Assembly (NCBI RefSeq): GCF_900230215.1
Contig: NZ_LT907982.1
Span: 496,001-560,000 of the forward strand
Direction of reading: 5' to 3'
Length of the DNA stretch: 64,000 nt
From: Jatrophihabitans sp. GAS493
Lineage (GTDB): Bacteria > Actinomycetota > Actinomycetes > Mycobacteriales > Jatrophihabitantaceae
This document shows positions 17,156 to 26,233 of the stretch, in pieces (positions within the stretch are counted from its first letter, which is position 1; each line of letters begins with the position of its first letter). Under the pieces are notes generated by a model. It saw only the letters and a program-made list of their open reading frames with translations. It was not told where the DNA came from and searched no databases. Position numbers and translations under genes: made by a program.

Positions 17156-18643
17156 TCAACTGCTCGCCGGATCATTGAGATACGCCGACATGACGGCCCT
17201 GGCCACCGGCGCTGCCGCCAGACCACCGGCGCTCTCGCTTCCGTTGACGCCGGCGTTCTCCAGCACCACCGAGATGGCGATCTTCGGGGTGCCGTTGCGG
17301 ATCGCGTAGCCGGTGAAGGTGGCATGTGGGGCCAGCGGGTGGCCCTGCGAATCCTGGTTGTCAGCCGTTCCGGTCTTGCCCCCGACGACCACGCCCGGCA
17401 GCTTGATCTGGGCCTTCGTCCCGGTGCCGTTCTGCACGACGCTCACCATCATCTGCTGGAGCATGGTGGCCTGGGCGGAGTCGAGCACGGTGTTGAAGAG
17501 CTTCGGTTCGGTCACCGAGAGGGACGAGAGGTTCGGCGCCTGCTCGCGGGCCACCAGATACGGGGTCATCAGCTTGCCGTCGTTGGCCACCGCGGCCGAG
17601 AGCATCGCGATCTGCAGCGAGGTCAGCTGCACATCCCGCTGACCGATGCTGGTCTGGGCCAGCGCCGCCTGGTCGGGCACCGGCCCGATCGTCGACCGGA
17701 CCACCGGCAGCGGCACCGTGCGCGACTGATCGTCGATTCCGAAGAGCGCCGCCTCACTGCGGACGGCGTCGGTACCCAGATCCATGCCGAGCTGCCCGAA
17801 CGCGGTGTTGCAGGAGATGGTGAACGCGTTGAGGAGCGTGTCGGTCACTCCGTTGCCGCACTTCTCGCCGCCGAAGTTGGTCATCGTCGCCGACTCGGTA
17901 CCGGGGAGCTTCAAGACGGTCGGCGCCGGGATCCGATCGCTCGGCACCTTCCCGGCCTTCAGCGCAGCGGCCGAGACGACGACCTTGAAGACCGAACCGG
18001 GCGGGTAGCTCACGGCGAGGCCGCGATCGAGCATCGGCTGGTTGGGGTCGTTGACGTTGCGGTCCCAGGCCGCCTGGATCTCGGCCGAGTTGTGCGAGCT
18101 GAGCAGGTTCGGGTCGTAGGAGGGCGAGCTGACGTCGGCCAGGATCGCCCCGGTAACCGGATCCATCGCCACCACCGATCCGCGCCGCCCGGCCAGCGCG
18201 GCGTAGGCGGTGGCCTGAGCTGCCTTGTTGAGGGTGAGGATCACGCTGCCGCCCTGCGGCTCCCGACCGGTGATGATGTCGGCGATGCGCCGTCCGAGCA
18301 GCCGCGGGTCGCTGCCGGAGAGCACCTCGTCCTCGGACTGCTCCAGACCGCCCTTGCCGTAGAAGAGTGAGTAATATCCCGTCACCGACGCGTACTGCTT
18401 GGCCAGCGGGTATCGACGGAGGAACTCCAGCTCGTCGGTGGTGCGCACCGACTCGGCGACCGGGGTGCCCTGCACCACGATCTGCCCGCGCGGCGTCGAG
18501 TACTCGGTGAGCAGCACCCGGCGATTGCGAGAGTCGTCGCGATAGGCATCGCTCTTGATCACCTGGACGTAGTTGAGGTTCAGCAGCAGCGCGGCCATCA
18601 GCACACCGACGGCGATCGCGACTCGGCGGATCTGGCGGTTCAT
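17156..18643 (-). CDS. pbpA: Class B penicillin-binding protein PbpA
   Basis: 495 residues with an N-terminal membrane anchor (IAVGVLMAALLLNLNYVQV) and a periplasmic transpeptidase. Active-site motifs: SxxK in YPPGSVFKVV near residue 220, SxN in TISCNTAFG, and KTGT in GGKTGTADNQDS. It cross-links peptidoglycan stem peptides, presumably with the neighbouring SEDS glycosyltransferase, whose gene overlaps it by 4 nt. The gap to pknB is 48 bp, where pknA is found in mycobacteria. Confidence 0.95.
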   Translation of the reverse strand: MNRQIRRVAIAVGVLMAALLLNLNYVQVIKSDAYRDDSRNRRVLLTEYSTPRGQIVVQGTPVAESVRTTDELEFLRRYPLAKQYASVTGYYSLFYGKGGLEQSEDEVLSGSDPRLLGRRIADIITGREPQGGSVILTLNKAAQATAYAALAGRRGSVVAMDPVTGAILADVSSPSYDPNLLSSHNSAEIQAAWDRNVNDPNQPMLDRGLAVSYPPGSVFKVVVSAAALKAGKVPSDRIPAPTVLKLPGTESATMTNFGGEKCGNGVTDTLLNAFTISCNTAFGQLGMDLGTDAVRSEAALFGIDDQSRTVPLPVVRSTIGPVPDQAALAQTSIGQRDVQLTSLQIAMLSAAVANDGKLMTPYLVAREQAPNLSSLSVTEPKLFNTVLDSAQATMLQQMMVSVVQNGTGTKAQIKLPGVVVGGKTGTADNQDSQGHPLAPHATFTGYAIRNGTPKIAISVVLENAGVNGSESAGGLAAAPVARAVMSAYLNDPASS

Positions 18644-20088
18644 GCGTCCACCACCACCGGGATGCTCGTCGTCGGCGGCCCGGCCGGGCTGCTCGGCGGA
18701 GGTGGCAGCGGCAGCGAGCCGGCCGGTCGCCGCGCGGAGTCCGAGATTCGCAGCAACAGGGCCAGCAGCACCCAGTTGGTGACCAGCGACGATCCGCCGT
18801 AGGAGAGGAACGGGGTGGTGAGACCGGTCTCGGGCAGCAGCCGGCTGACCCCGGCGACAACCACGAACAGCTGCAGCGCGACGGAGAAGGCGAGACCGGT
18901 GGCGAGCAGTTTCCCGAATGAATCACGCACGGCCAGGGCCGCCGCGAAGCCACGGGCGATGAAGAGCATGTACACCAGCAGCAGCGCGACCAGGCCGAAG
19001 AGGCCGAGTTCCTCGCCGAAGGAGGAGATGATGAAGTCGGTCGCCGGCAGCGGGACGATCTCCGGATGGCCGCCACCCAGACCGGCTCCGAAGAGCCCAC
19101 CGGTCCCCAGACCGAAGAGCGACTGCGACACCTGATACCCGGCATCCTCGGCGTCGGCGAAGACATGTAGCCAGACCTCGACCCGCAGCTGGACGTTGGC
19201 GAAGAGGTGGTAGGAGACGTAGGCCCCGGCGGCGAAGAGCAGCACACCGATGATGACCCAGCTGACCCGCTCGGTGGCGACGTAGAGCAGCACCACGAAG
19301 AGTCCGAAGAACATGAGGGATGTGCCCAGGTCGTGCCCGCGGACGAGCACGGCGATACAGATCAGCCAGGCCAGCAGCAGCGGGCCGAAGTCGCGCCCCC
19401 GCGGCAGTTCGAGGCCGAGGAAGCGCCGCCCGGCCAGAGAGAGGACATCCCGTTTGGCGACGAGATAGGCGGCGGCGAAGATCGTCAGCAGGATCTTCGA
19501 CAACTCACCCGGTTGAATCGAGAATCCGGCCAGCCGGATCCAGATGCGAGCCCCGTTGACCTCGCTGAATCGCGCCGGCAGGACCGCCGGGAGGGCGAGG
19601 AAGAAGAGCCCGATGAGGGCCAAGGTGTAGGCGTAACGCTGCAGGATGCGGTGATCACGAACGATGATCAGGATCGCCGTGAAGCAGATCAACGCGATCA
19701 CCGTCCAGAGCACCTGACTCGGAGCGGCGGCGCCGTCGAAGCTGCGCCCGAGCTCGCGGGCCTGCTGCTCCAGTCCCAGATCGAGGCGGCGGATCATCAC
19801 CAGCCCGAGGCCGTTGAGCAACACCGCACAGGGAAGTAGCAGTGGGTCGGCGTAGAGCGCGTAGCGGCGCACCACCAGATGGGCCAGCAGAGCCAGACCC
19901 AGCGGCACGAGCCCGTAGCTGAGCAGGTGCGAATTGACGTGGCCCTCGTTGGTCGCCTCGACGACGGCCTCGGCGGCGAGCACGACGCCGACGGCGAAGA
20001 TGAGCATGACCAGCTCGACGTTGCGCCGGTTCGGCGGCTTCGGCGGCTTCTCGGCCGGGCGGGCCGGCGCGACGGCTACGGACGACAT
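18640..20088 (-). CDS. rodA: SEDS peptidoglycan glycosyltransferase (RodA/FtsW family)
   Basis: 482 residues and about ten or more membrane helices. Diagnostic segments: NGARIWIRLAGFSIQPGELSKI, the extracellular loop GLGTGGLFGAGLGGGHPE, and PETGLTTPFLSYGGSSLV near the C-terminus. It polymerises lipid II into glycan strands. It overlaps both pstP (13 nt) and pbpA (4 nt), so synthesis of the polymerase and its partner transpeptidase is coupled. By position in the cluster it is the rodA orthologue rather than the division-specific ftsW. Confidence 0.93.
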   Translation of the reverse strand: MSSVAVAPARPAEKPPKPPNRRNVELVMLIFAVGVVLAAEAVVEATNEGHVNSHLLSYGLVPLGLALLAHLVVRRYALYADPLLLPCAVLLNGLGLVMIRRLDLGLEQQARELGRSFDGAAAPSQVLWTVIALICFTAILIIVRDHRILQRYAYTLALIGLFFLALPAVLPARFSEVNGARIWIRLAGFSIQPGELSKILLTIFAAAYLVAKRDVLSLAGRRFLGLELPRGRDFGPLLLAWLICIAVLVRGHDLGTSLMFFGLFVVLLYVATERVSWVIIGVLLFAAGAYVSYHLFANVQLRVEVWLHVFADAEDAGYQVSQSLFGLGTGGLFGAGLGGGHPEIVPLPATDFIISSFGEELGLFGLVALLLVYMLFIARGFAAALAVRDSFGKLLATGLAFSVALQLFVVVAGVSRLLPETGLTTPFLSYGGSSLVTNWVLLALLLRISDSARRPAGSLPLPPPPSSPAGPPTTSIPVVVDA

Positions 20089-21467
20089 GGCGTCTTGCCC
20101 GGCTCGGAGGTGGACCCGGAATCGGTCGCGCCGGCGTCGGTGGGCGCTGAGGTGGCGACCGAGGTGGCGACCGGGGTAGGCAGTGGCGTCACCACCGGGG
20201 TGGGCACGACTGGACGCGTGCCAGCGCCGGAGGGGATCGGTGAGGGCGTCGGAAGCGGTGAGGGCGTCGGCGCTATCGACGAGCAGAGCGGCAGCAGGTT
20301 GTCCAGCAGATTCGCCTTGATCTGCTCAGCCTCCGACAGCGAGTGGGCCGTGATTCCGGAGGCCACCTGGTTGCGGCTGGCCAGATTCAGGTCGGACATC
20401 TTGATGTCGGTGTTCTGCGCGACGTTGTAGAACTTGACCGGGCCGAACGCGGTGTTCACCCCGCGAAAGATGGCCACTTCGCTGCCGTCCTGGCCGACGA
20501 AGTACTGCGACTGGGTCCAGCCGTAGAAGGCGAAGAGCGCCCCGAAGAGGACGACCAGTGTGGCGATCGGCACTGCGGCCCGGCGCAGCATCCGCCAGTG
20601 CTTGGGCTTGCTCGCGGGGGCTGGGGCGGCCGGCCCCTGGGTCATCTGGGCCGCCCGTTCAGCCGGGCTGGAGGCGCTCTGGTCGCGGGCCGGCTTATTC
20701 GGGAAGTCGATGAATGCCCCGGCAATCACTGGCATATCGTCGCCGGAGTAGTCGGAGTCGATGACGTCGGCCACGATGCAGGTGATGTTGTCCGGCCCAC
20801 CGCCGCGCAGCGCGAGATCCACCAGATGATCAGCACATTCCTGGGGATCACCTTCGCGCAGCGCCTCCAGGATGGTGGCGGAGGTGACCACGTCACTGAG
20901 CCCGTCGGTGCAGAGCAGGTAACGATCGCCGGCCCGGGCCTCGCGGATTGAGACGTCGGGGTCGACCTCGGTGCCCATCAGCGCCCGCAGAATCACTGAT
21001 TTTCTCGGATGATGCTGGGCCTCCTCGGCAGTGAGGCGGCCGGAGTCGACCAGCGACTGGACGTAGGTGTCATCGTGGGTGATCTGCGACAGCTGCCCGC
21101 CGCGCAGCAGGTAGGCCCGCGAATCACCCACGTGCACCAGGCCGACCTGCGCGCCGGTGAAACGCAGCGCGGTCAGCGTGGTGCCCATACCGTCGAGCTC
21201 GGAGTCGTTGGTGACCGCGTCGGCGATGCGGTTGTTGGCGTCGTTGACGGAGCGTCGCAGTGCGGCCAGCATGTCGCCGAGCGGGCGGTCTTCGTCGAGG
21301 CGCTCCAAGGCACCGATGACGATCTTGCTCGCCACCTCACCCGCCGCGTGTCCCCCCATGCCGTCGGCGATGGCCAGCAACCGAGGGCCGGCGTAGACGG
21401 AATCCTCATTGTTTCCGCGGACCAACCCCGGATCGGAGCGCACCGCAAAGCGCAGGGCCAGACTCAT
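20076..21467 (-). CDS. pstP: PP2C-type Ser/Thr phosphatase PstP
   Basis: Start ATG 21467 gives MSLALRFAVRSDPGLVRGNNEDS, the standard PstP beginning, and 463 residues; a TTG at 21494 would add nine. Metal-binding motifs: NNEDS, AIADGMGGHAAGEVAS, HVGDSRAYLLR, LLCTDGLSD and GGPDNITCIVAD. After about residue 310 come a membrane helix (AAVPIATLVVLFGALFAFYG) and an extracellular domain with a Pro/Thr-rich tail. It dephosphorylates PknB and its targets. No convincing ribosome site precedes the ATG; the spacer to fhaB contains a duplicated 26-bp element. Confidence 0.93.
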   Translation of the reverse strand: MSLALRFAVRSDPGLVRGNNEDSVYAGPRLLAIADGMGGHAAGEVASKIVIGALERLDEDRPLGDMLAALRRSVNDANNRIADAVTNDSELDGMGTTLTALRFTGAQVGLVHVGDSRAYLLRGGQLSQITHDDTYVQSLVDSGRLTAEEAQHHPRKSVILRALMGTEVDPDVSIREARAGDRYLLCTDGLSDVVTSATILEALREGDPQECADHLVDLALRGGGPDNITCIVADVIDSDYSGDDMPVIAGAFIDFPNKPARDQSASSPAERAAQMTQGPAAPAPASKPKHWRMLRRAAVPIATLVVLFGALFAFYGWTQSQYFVGQDGSEVAIFRGVNTAFGPVKFYNVAQNTDIKMSDLNLASRNQVASGITAHSLSEAEQIKANLLDNLLPLCSSIAPTPSPLPTPSPIPSGAGTRPVVPTPVVTPLPTPVATSVATSAPTDAGATDSGSTSEPGKTPCRP

Positions 21468-21477
21468 GAGAGGACGC

Positions 21478-21596
21478 CACTGCTCTTCGCGCAAGCGCTC
21501 ATCGGGTACTCAGATACCACTCGCTGCGCTCGGGCACCTTCGCGACCCGATCCGGCTCCGCCGACGGTGACACTGCTCTTCGCGCAAGCGCTCATC
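21478..21596. repeat. 26-bp direct repeat in the fhaB-pstP spacer
   Basis: CACTGCTCTTCGCGCAAGCG followed by CTCATC occurs at 21478-21503 and again at 21571-21596, 93 bp apart. The second copy touches the fhaB stop; the first lies just before the pstP start. The spacer between them (GAGCGCAGCGAGTGG-type sequence on the minus strand) resembles small intergenic repeats common in actinobacteria. Confidence 0.85.
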
Positions 21597-22074
21597 ATCG
21601 CAGCTCGAGAACTGTCTTGCCGATGCGCACCGGCACCCCGACCTCGATCGGGCTGGGCGCCTCGATCCGGCGGGCACCGAGGTAGGTGCCGTTGGTGGAG
21701 CCCAGATCCTCAACGAACCAGACGCCGTCCTGCTGGGAGATGCGGGCGTGCCGGGTGCTGGCGTAGTCGTCGGTGAGGACCAGCGTGGAATCGTTGGCCC
21801 TCCCAATGAGCACCGGGGCACCGGTGAGCCCGATGCGGGTGCCGGCCAGGCCGCCGGCAGTGACCACCAGCTGGGTCGCACCGCGGCGAGCCGGAGCCGC
21901 CGGCACCGGCTCCTTGGTGCGGTTACGCCGACGGGCGGGCGGTGGAACACCGACGCGTTGCTGGCCGCTGGCACTGAGGTCGGTGCGGATAACTCGGACT
22001 GCCGCCAGCACGAAGAGCCAGAGAAGCGCCAGGAAACCGAAGCGCATCAGCTGGATGGCCAGCGGAGAGTTCAC
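21595..22074 (-). CDS. fhaB: FHA domain protein FhaB (FipA)
   Basis: 159 residues. N-terminal membrane helix LMRFGFLALLWLFVLAAVRVI, a basic linker RRRNRTKE, then a forkhead-associated domain: LIGRANDSTLVLTDDYASTRHARI with the phosphothreonine-binding Arg and Ser/Arg, and VEDLGSTNGTYLGARRIE. It binds phosphorylated partners of the PknB pathway at the membrane. Start overlaps the fhaA stop by 4 nt. Confidence 0.93.
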   Translation of the reverse strand: MNSPLAIQLMRFGFLALLWLFVLAAVRVIRTDLSASGQQRVGVPPPARRRNRTKEPVPAAPARRGATQLVVTAGGLAGTRIGLTGAPVLIGRANDSTLVLTDDYASTRHARISQQDGVWFVEDLGSTNGTYLGARRIEAPSPIEVGVPVRIGKTVLELR

Positions 22075-22988
22075 TCCTGCTCCTGCTGAAAGACCAAGCG
22101 CGTGTGGCCCACCCGGATGACGTCGCCGTGGCGCAGCTGGTGACTGGTCACCGCGTGGCCGTTCACTGTGGTGCCGTTGGTCGAGCCGAGATCCGACAGC
22201 GTGGCCACGTGGCCGTCGAAGGCGATCTCAATGTGCCGTCGCGAAACACCCTGGTCGAGCAGCTGCAGATCGGTGTTGTTGCCCCGCCCGACGACGTTGG
22301 AGCCACCCTGCAGGTCGAAGCGGCGGGCGGTGCCGTCGATGAGTACCGAGACCCGGCTGCGCGGTGGGGCGGCGGCCGCCGCCGGCGCGACCGGCGGTGA
22401 CTGGGCGAACGACGGGGCCAATGGCGGGGCGGGGGGCACGGGTACCGGCGGGACGGCGACCGGCGGGACAGCGACGGGTGGGACACCGACTGGCGGGACA
22501 GCGACTGGCGGGACTCCGACCGGCGGGATGTTCGCGGGGGCGATCGGCTCGGCGGCCGGATCCACGGTCGAGGCCGGCAGCGAGAGCGAGTCGACCGGGC
22601 GGCGCCGCGGTGGGGCGCTGGACTCCATTCGAGACGCGACACCGAAGACTCCGGTGTGGAGCGATTCGTCCAGAGCCAGCAGCACCACAATGTCACCGAT
22701 GGTGCGCCACTTGTTCTCGTCGAGGTGCTCCTGGACGAGCTCGGCGAGCGAGTTGCACAGCTGCACCTGCCAGGGCACCAGGCGTTCGTAGTCACTCGGC
22801 GAGAGGGTGACCCGGTAGCGGTTCGGTGCGAGCACCTCGCCATTGCCCATCACGTTTCGCTTGTCGGTGGCTTCGCGCTGTAGCGCCGTGCCGATCTCCA
22901 CCGGCTCGACCTGGCCCTTGAAGACGCGAGCAAATGCGGTTCCGACGAGACTCTCCAGGCGTCGCTCGAATCGTTGCGCCAGGCTCAT
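22071..22988 (-). CDS. fhaA: FHA domain protein FhaA (DUF3662-FHA)
   Basis: ATG 22988 has AAGGAG six bases upstream; the ATG at 23003 lies before that site and is rejected. 305 residues: an N-terminal DUF3662 domain (MSLAQRFERRLESLVG, LAPNRYRVTLSPSDYERL), a proline/valine-rich linker coded by 15-bp tandem repeats at about 22443-22530, and a C-terminal FHA domain with NVVGRGNNTDLQLLDQGVSR and SDLGSTNGTTVNG. It recruits phosphorylated proteins such as MviN-type flippase partners in mycobacteria. First gene of the cluster; its promoter should lie in 22989-23280. Confidence 0.93.
   Translation of the reverse strand: MSLAQRFERRLESLVGTAFARVFKGQVEPVEIGTALQREATDKRNVMGNGEVLAPNRYRVTLSPSDYERLVPWQVQLCNSLAELVQEHLDENKWRTIGDIVVLLALDESLHTGVFGVASRMESSAPPRRRPVDSLSLPASTVDPAAEPIAPANIPPVGVPPVAVPPVGVPPVAVPPVAVPPVPVPPAPPLAPSFAQSPPVAPAAAAAPPRSRVSVLIDGTARRFDLQGGSNVVGRGNNTDLQLLDQGVSRRHIEIAFDGHVATLSDLGSTNGTTVNGHAVTSHQLRHGDVIRVGHTRLVFQQEQE
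22443..22530 (-). repeat. 15-bp tandem repeats coding the FhaA PPVAV linker
   Basis: About six imperfect copies of a GGCGGGACAGCGACT-type unit, giving PPVGVPPVAV repeats. Similar low-complexity linkers separate DUF3662 and FHA domains in other FhaA proteins; copy number is expected to vary. Confidence 0.75.
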
Positions 22989-23280
22989 CTCATGCTCCTT
23001 CATCTGTCTCGACTGCGTCTGCGAGTTGTCGCAGCTGCAGTTGCGCAGCTAACCCGTTGCGGCAAGCTCGGCGTCTGACCGGCGTCGTCACGCCATGCCC
23101 AGCCCACAGAATCGGGCAAAACGCATACGAGAAGACGCGTTGATCAAGACGCGCTTGGGCAATCCTACTGGGGAGCCGTTGAGCGAGACACCAACCTGGC
23201 GCAAGGTGTGTCCGGATAGTGATAACCTTCTTCACTGCACTACGGTTTGCCGCAACGGTCGGCCGCAGTGTGCTCGTCAC
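22989..23280. other. Upstream region of the fhaA-pknB cluster
   Basis: About 290 bp between fhaA (minus) and tRNA-Leu (plus). It should carry the promoters of both. I find no gene. GATAGTGATAACCTT around 23215-23229 is AT-rich and may contain the -10 of the tRNA promoter. Nothing else is recognisable. Confidence 0.4.
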
Positions 23281-23366
23281 GGGCAAGTGGCGGAATGGCA
23301 GACGCGCACGGTTCAGGTCCGTGTGTCCGAAAGGACGTGGGGGTTCAACTCCCCCCTTGCCCACCA
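23281..23366 (+). tRNA. tRNA-Leu (anticodon CAG), CCA encoded
   Basis: Acceptor GGGCAAG (23281-23287) pairs with CTTGCCC (23356-23362), then discriminator A and an encoded CCA (23364-23366). Anticodon arm CACGG-TTCAGGT-CCGTG with CAG. A long variable arm (TGTCCGAAAGGACG) and T arm GGGGG-TTCAACT-CCCCC fit a class II tRNA. The position beside fhaA matches the conserved tRNA-Leu of the mycobacterial pknB region. Confidence 0.96.
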
Positions 23367-23370
23367 ATTT

Positions 23371-23402
23371 GGGTGGTTCATCTCGCACGAGGTGGGCCAC
23401 CC
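23371..23402 (+). terminator. Probable terminator of tRNA-Leu
   Basis: GGGTGG (23371-23376) pairs with CCACCC (23397-23402), followed by ATTTTCATTT. The stem plus T-rich tail fits an intrinsic terminator a few bases after the CCA. Confidence 0.6.
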
Positions 23403-23524
23403 ATTTTCATTTCCCGTCGGTGGTTCCGCCGGCACTGCTCCTGCCCGCGCTTTGTCCGTTGAACGCCCGCAAATCGGCCCGCAGGCGGAACTTCGGCAGA
23501 CAAGGCGGGGGCGCGAGCGGGGGT

Positions 23525-24154
23525 CTAGACGTGTAGCGGGCAGGCGGTCGCGGCCACCACCTCGGCGACGCTCACCCCCGGTGCCGTCTCGCGCAGCACC
23601 AGCCCGTCGGGGGTCACGTCGATGACGGCCAGGTCGGTGATGATGCGCTGCACGCACGCCTTACCGGTGAGCGGCAGCGTGCACTCCGGCACGATCTTGG
23701 ACGTCCCGTCCTTGGCCACGTGCTCGGTCATCGCGATCACCCGCTTCGCCCCGTGCACCAGGTCCATCGCGCCGCCCATCCCCTTGATCATCTTGCCGGG
23801 GATGGTCCAGTTGGCCAGATCTCCACGCTGCGACACCTGCATCGCGCCCAGCACCGCGATGTCGATGTGCCCGCCGCGGATCATCCCGAATGACAGCGCC
23901 GAGTCGAAGTAGGCCGCCCCGGCCAGCACGGTGACGGTCTCCTTCCCCGCGTTGATCAAGTCCGCGTCGACGTGCGCCTCATCCGGATACGGCCCCACCC
24001 CGAGCACGCCATTCTCCGAGTGCAGCACGACCTCAACACCGGCCGGAACGAAGTTGGGGATCAGCGTCGGCAGGCCGATCCCGAGGTTCACATAGCTGCC
24101 GTCCTCGAGTTCGGCCGCCACCCGGGCCGCCAGCTCGTCACGCGTCAGAGCCAT
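23525..24154 (-). CDS. scoB: 3-oxoacid CoA-transferase subunit B
   Basis: ATG 24154 ([16 protein letters not shown]) gives 209 residues, one nucleotide after the scoA stop. Motifs: [15 protein letters not shown] and the catalytic glutamate in [11 protein letters not shown], plus [17 protein letters not shown]. Together with ScoA it moves CoA between acetoacetate and succinyl-CoA, so it would activate acetoacetate released by the HMG-CoA lyase step of this operon. Last gene of the seven-gene operon. The frame stays open upstream through scoA but that part is out of frame with the real gene. Confidence 0.92.
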   Translation of the reverse strand: MALTRDELAARVAAELEDGSYVNLGIGLPTLIPNFVPAGVEVVLHSENGVLGVGPYPDEAHVDADLINAGKETVTVLAGAAYFDSALSFGMIRGGHIDIAVLGAMQVSQRGDLANWTIPGKMIKGMGGAMDLVHGAKRVIAMTEHVAKDGTSKIVPECTLPLTGKACVQRIITDLAVIDVTPDGLVLRETAPGVSVAEVVAATACPLHV

Positions 24155-24155
24155 C

Positions 24156-24914
24156 TCAGACTCCCCCGACCCGGCTGACCGTTCGCTTCTCGATGGCCTT
24201 CCCCTCGACCCCCACCTCGACGACGCGCTGTACGAAGACGCCCGGGGTGTCGACATCGTTGGGGTCGATCTCCCCCGGTTCGACCAGCTCCTCCACCTCG
24301 GCGATGGTGATGCGGCCGGCCATCGCGCAGAGCGGGTTGAAGTTGCGCGCGGACGCCGCGTAGACGAGGTTGCCGTGCCGGTCGCCCCGCGCGGCCCGGA
24401 CCAACGCGAAGTCGGTGACGATCCCCTCCTCCAGGACGTAGTCACGCCCGGCGAAGGAACGAACCTCCTTCGCCGGTGAGGCCACCGCCACCGAACCGTC
24501 GGCCGCGTAACGCCACGGCATACCCCCATCGGCGACCAGGGTTCCCACCCCGGCCGGCGTGTAGAAGGCCGGGATCCCGGCGCCGCCGGCCCGCAGCCGC
24601 TCGGCCAGCGTCCCCTGCGGGCAGAGCTCCACCTCGATCTCGCCGCCCAAGTACTGCCGGGCGAACTCGCGGTTCTCTCCCACATAGGAGCCGATGGTGC
24701 GGCTGATCCGTCCCAGGCCGAGGAGGATCCCCAGGCCGGCGCCGTCGACCCCACAGTTGTTGGAGACGGTCCGCAGGCCGGTGCTGTCGCCGGCGACGAT
24801 CGCGTCGATGAGCCGGATCGGGACGCCACAGAGGCCGAAGCCACCGACGGCCAGCGAGGCACCGTCGCCGATATCGGCCACCGCCTCCCGAGCCGAGCTA
24901 AAGGTCTTATCCAT
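24156..24914 (-). CDS. scoA: 3-oxoacid CoA-transferase subunit A
   Basis: 252 residues, preceded by GAGGAG six bases before the ATG. N-terminal [20 protein letters not shown] is the CoA-binding glycine-rich segment; [14 protein letters not shown] and [18 protein letters not shown] are typical of SCOT alpha subunits. Forms a heteromer with ScoB. Sits 15 nt downstream of the citE-like gene. Confidence 0.92.
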   Translation of the reverse strand: MDKTFSSAREAVADIGDGASLAVGGFGLCGVPIRLIDAIVAGDSTGLRTVSNNCGVDGAGLGILLGLGRISRTIGSYVGENREFARQYLGGEIEVELCPQGTLAERLRAGGAGIPAFYTPAGVGTLVADGGMPWRYAADGSVAVASPAKEVRSFAGRDYVLEEGIVTDFALVRAARGDRHGNLVYAASARNFNPLCAMAGRITIAEVEELVEPGEIDPNDVDTPGVFVQRVVEVGVEGKAIEKRTVSRVGGV

Positions 24915-24929
24915 GCCCGCTCCTCACAA

Positions 24930-25727
24930 CTAGGACTGGTCGAGCAGCCGGCGCGCGTGCCGCAGCACCGGCTCGTCCACCATCTTCCCCTCGAACGCGA
25001 AGACCCCGCGCTCCTGCTCAGCCGCGGCCACCACCCGCACCGCCCAGCTCAACTCCTCGGGCGTGGCCGCGTAGCTGCGGCGGATCACCTCGACCTGGGA
25101 CGGGTGGATCGCCGCCTTCGAGGCGAAGCCAGAGGCGCGGGCATCGTCGGCTTCAGCACTTAGCCCGTCCAGGTCGGGGATATCCAGGTAGACCGAATCG
25201 ATCGCTCGCTTACCGGCGGCCGCCGCTGCGATGAGGACGCGCGAACGGGCATAGCGGGCCACTTCCCGATAACGCCCGTCGGCGAAGCGACTGGAGGTGC
25301 CACCGAGACCGGCCAGCAGATCCTCCGCGCCCCACATCAGCGCCTCGACGGACGGGTGCCCGGCGAGCGCCGGTGCCTGCTGCACCCCGGCTGGTGTCTC
25401 GCAGAGCGCGGTGATCCGATACCCGGAGAGCGGCTGCAACTGCCCCGGCGACTCCGCCTTGGCCAGCATGATGCGCCGAAACTGCGTCGCCGCCAGCGCC
25501 TCCAGATCCGCCGCGTGCTCCGGCGTGTCGACCGGGTTCACCCGCACCACCACCCGCTGCGGGTCGAGGCCGACCGAACCCTCCAAGGCGGCGCGCGCCG
25601 CGATCTTGTCGGCCGCAGCGACGCCATCCTCCAGATCCAGGATGACGATGTCCGCGATCGCGGCCGCTTTGGCGAATCGCTCCGGCCGGTCGGCCGGGCA
25701 GAAGAGCCAGACGATCTCGCCGCTCAT
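24930..25727 (-). CDS. HpcH/HpaI aldolase family (CitE-like) CoA lyase
   Basis: 265 residues. [28 protein letters not shown] (acidic metal ligand), [23 protein letters not shown] and [13 protein letters not shown] are the order of motifs seen in citrate-lyase-beta-like enzymes. From established work, the mycobacterial relative in the equivalent operon (Rv2498c) is a beta-hydroxyacyl-CoA lyase acting on HMG-CoA and citramalyl-CoA; the same role is likely here from context. It would deliver acetoacetate and acetyl-CoA. Starts 2 nt after the maoC stop. Confidence 0.85.
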   Translation of the reverse strand: MSGEIVWLFCPADRPERFAKAAAIADIVILDLEDGVAAADKIAARAALEGSVGLDPQRVVVRVNPVDTPEHAADLEALAATQFRRIMLAKAESPGQLQPLSGYRITALCETPAGVQQAPALAGHPSVEALMWGAEDLLAGLGGTSSRFADGRYREVARYARSRVLIAAAAAGKRAIDSVYLDIPDLDGLSAEADDARASGFASKAAIHPSQVEVIRRSYAATPEELSWAVRVVAAAEQERGVFAFEGKMVDEPVLRHARRLLDQS

Positions 25728-25729
25728 CG

Positions 25730-26233
25730 TCAGGTCGTCTCCGGAGCGGGGCGGCAGCGAACCAGGGTCGCACGGGTGGCTGTGGCGACGACGACGTCGT
25801 CCTGATTGAGCGCCACGTGCTCCAGGGTGACGACGCCCTCGCCGGGGCGGGTGGTGGACAGCCGGCTCGACAAGACTCTCGTCTCGGCGTAGAGGGTGTC
25901 GCCGACGAAAACGGGGTGGCCGAACGACACCTCGCTGAAGCCGAGGTTGGCGACGATGGTGCCCTGGGTGAGCTGCGCGACCGAGAGGCCGACCATCGTG
26001 GAGAGGGTGAACATGCTGTTCACCAATCGCTGGCCGAACTGCTGCTGCCGGCTCCAGGCCTCATCCAGGTGCAGCGCCTGAGTGTTCATCGTCAGCGTGG
26101 TGAAGAGGACGTTGTCGGCTTCGGTCACGGTGCGTCCCGGACGGTGTAGATACACGACACCGGTCTCGAACTCCTCGAACCAGAGGCCACGCTGCTCGAT
26201 GCGCCGCTCGTTCGGGTTCGGCTCTGCGCTCAC
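25730..26233 (-). CDS. MaoC-type hot-dog enoyl-CoA hydratase
   Basis: GTG 26233 overlaps the stop of the accE-like gene (GTGA) and gives 167 residues; an upstream in-frame start lies inside that gene. The hot-dog fold is indicated by FTTLTMNTQALHLDEAW (helix with the catalytic His) and VSFGHPVFVGDTLYAETRV. It resembles the mesaconyl/methylglutaconyl-CoA hydratase branch of MaoC proteins. In the equivalent mycobacterial operon the homologue is thought to hydrate 3-methylglutaconyl-CoA to HMG-CoA. Confidence 0.85.
   Translation of the reverse strand: MSAEPNPNERRIEQRGLWFEEFETGVVYLHRPGRTVTEADNVLFTTLTMNTQALHLDEAWSRQQQFGQRLVNSMFTLSTMVGLSVAQLTQGTIVANLGFSEVSFGHPVFVGDTLYAETRVLSSRLSTTRPGEGVVTLEHVALNQDDVVVATATRATLVRCRPAPETT

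Noticed and set aside
22443-22530. CRISPR-like repeats in fhaA
   Set aside because: Units are 15 bp, contiguous, in frame and coding for a Pro/Val linker; no spacers and no cas genes.
24155-24862. A single long frame joining scoB to upstream sequence
   Set aside because: The upstream part overlaps scoA out of frame and has no homology; scoB starts at 24154.
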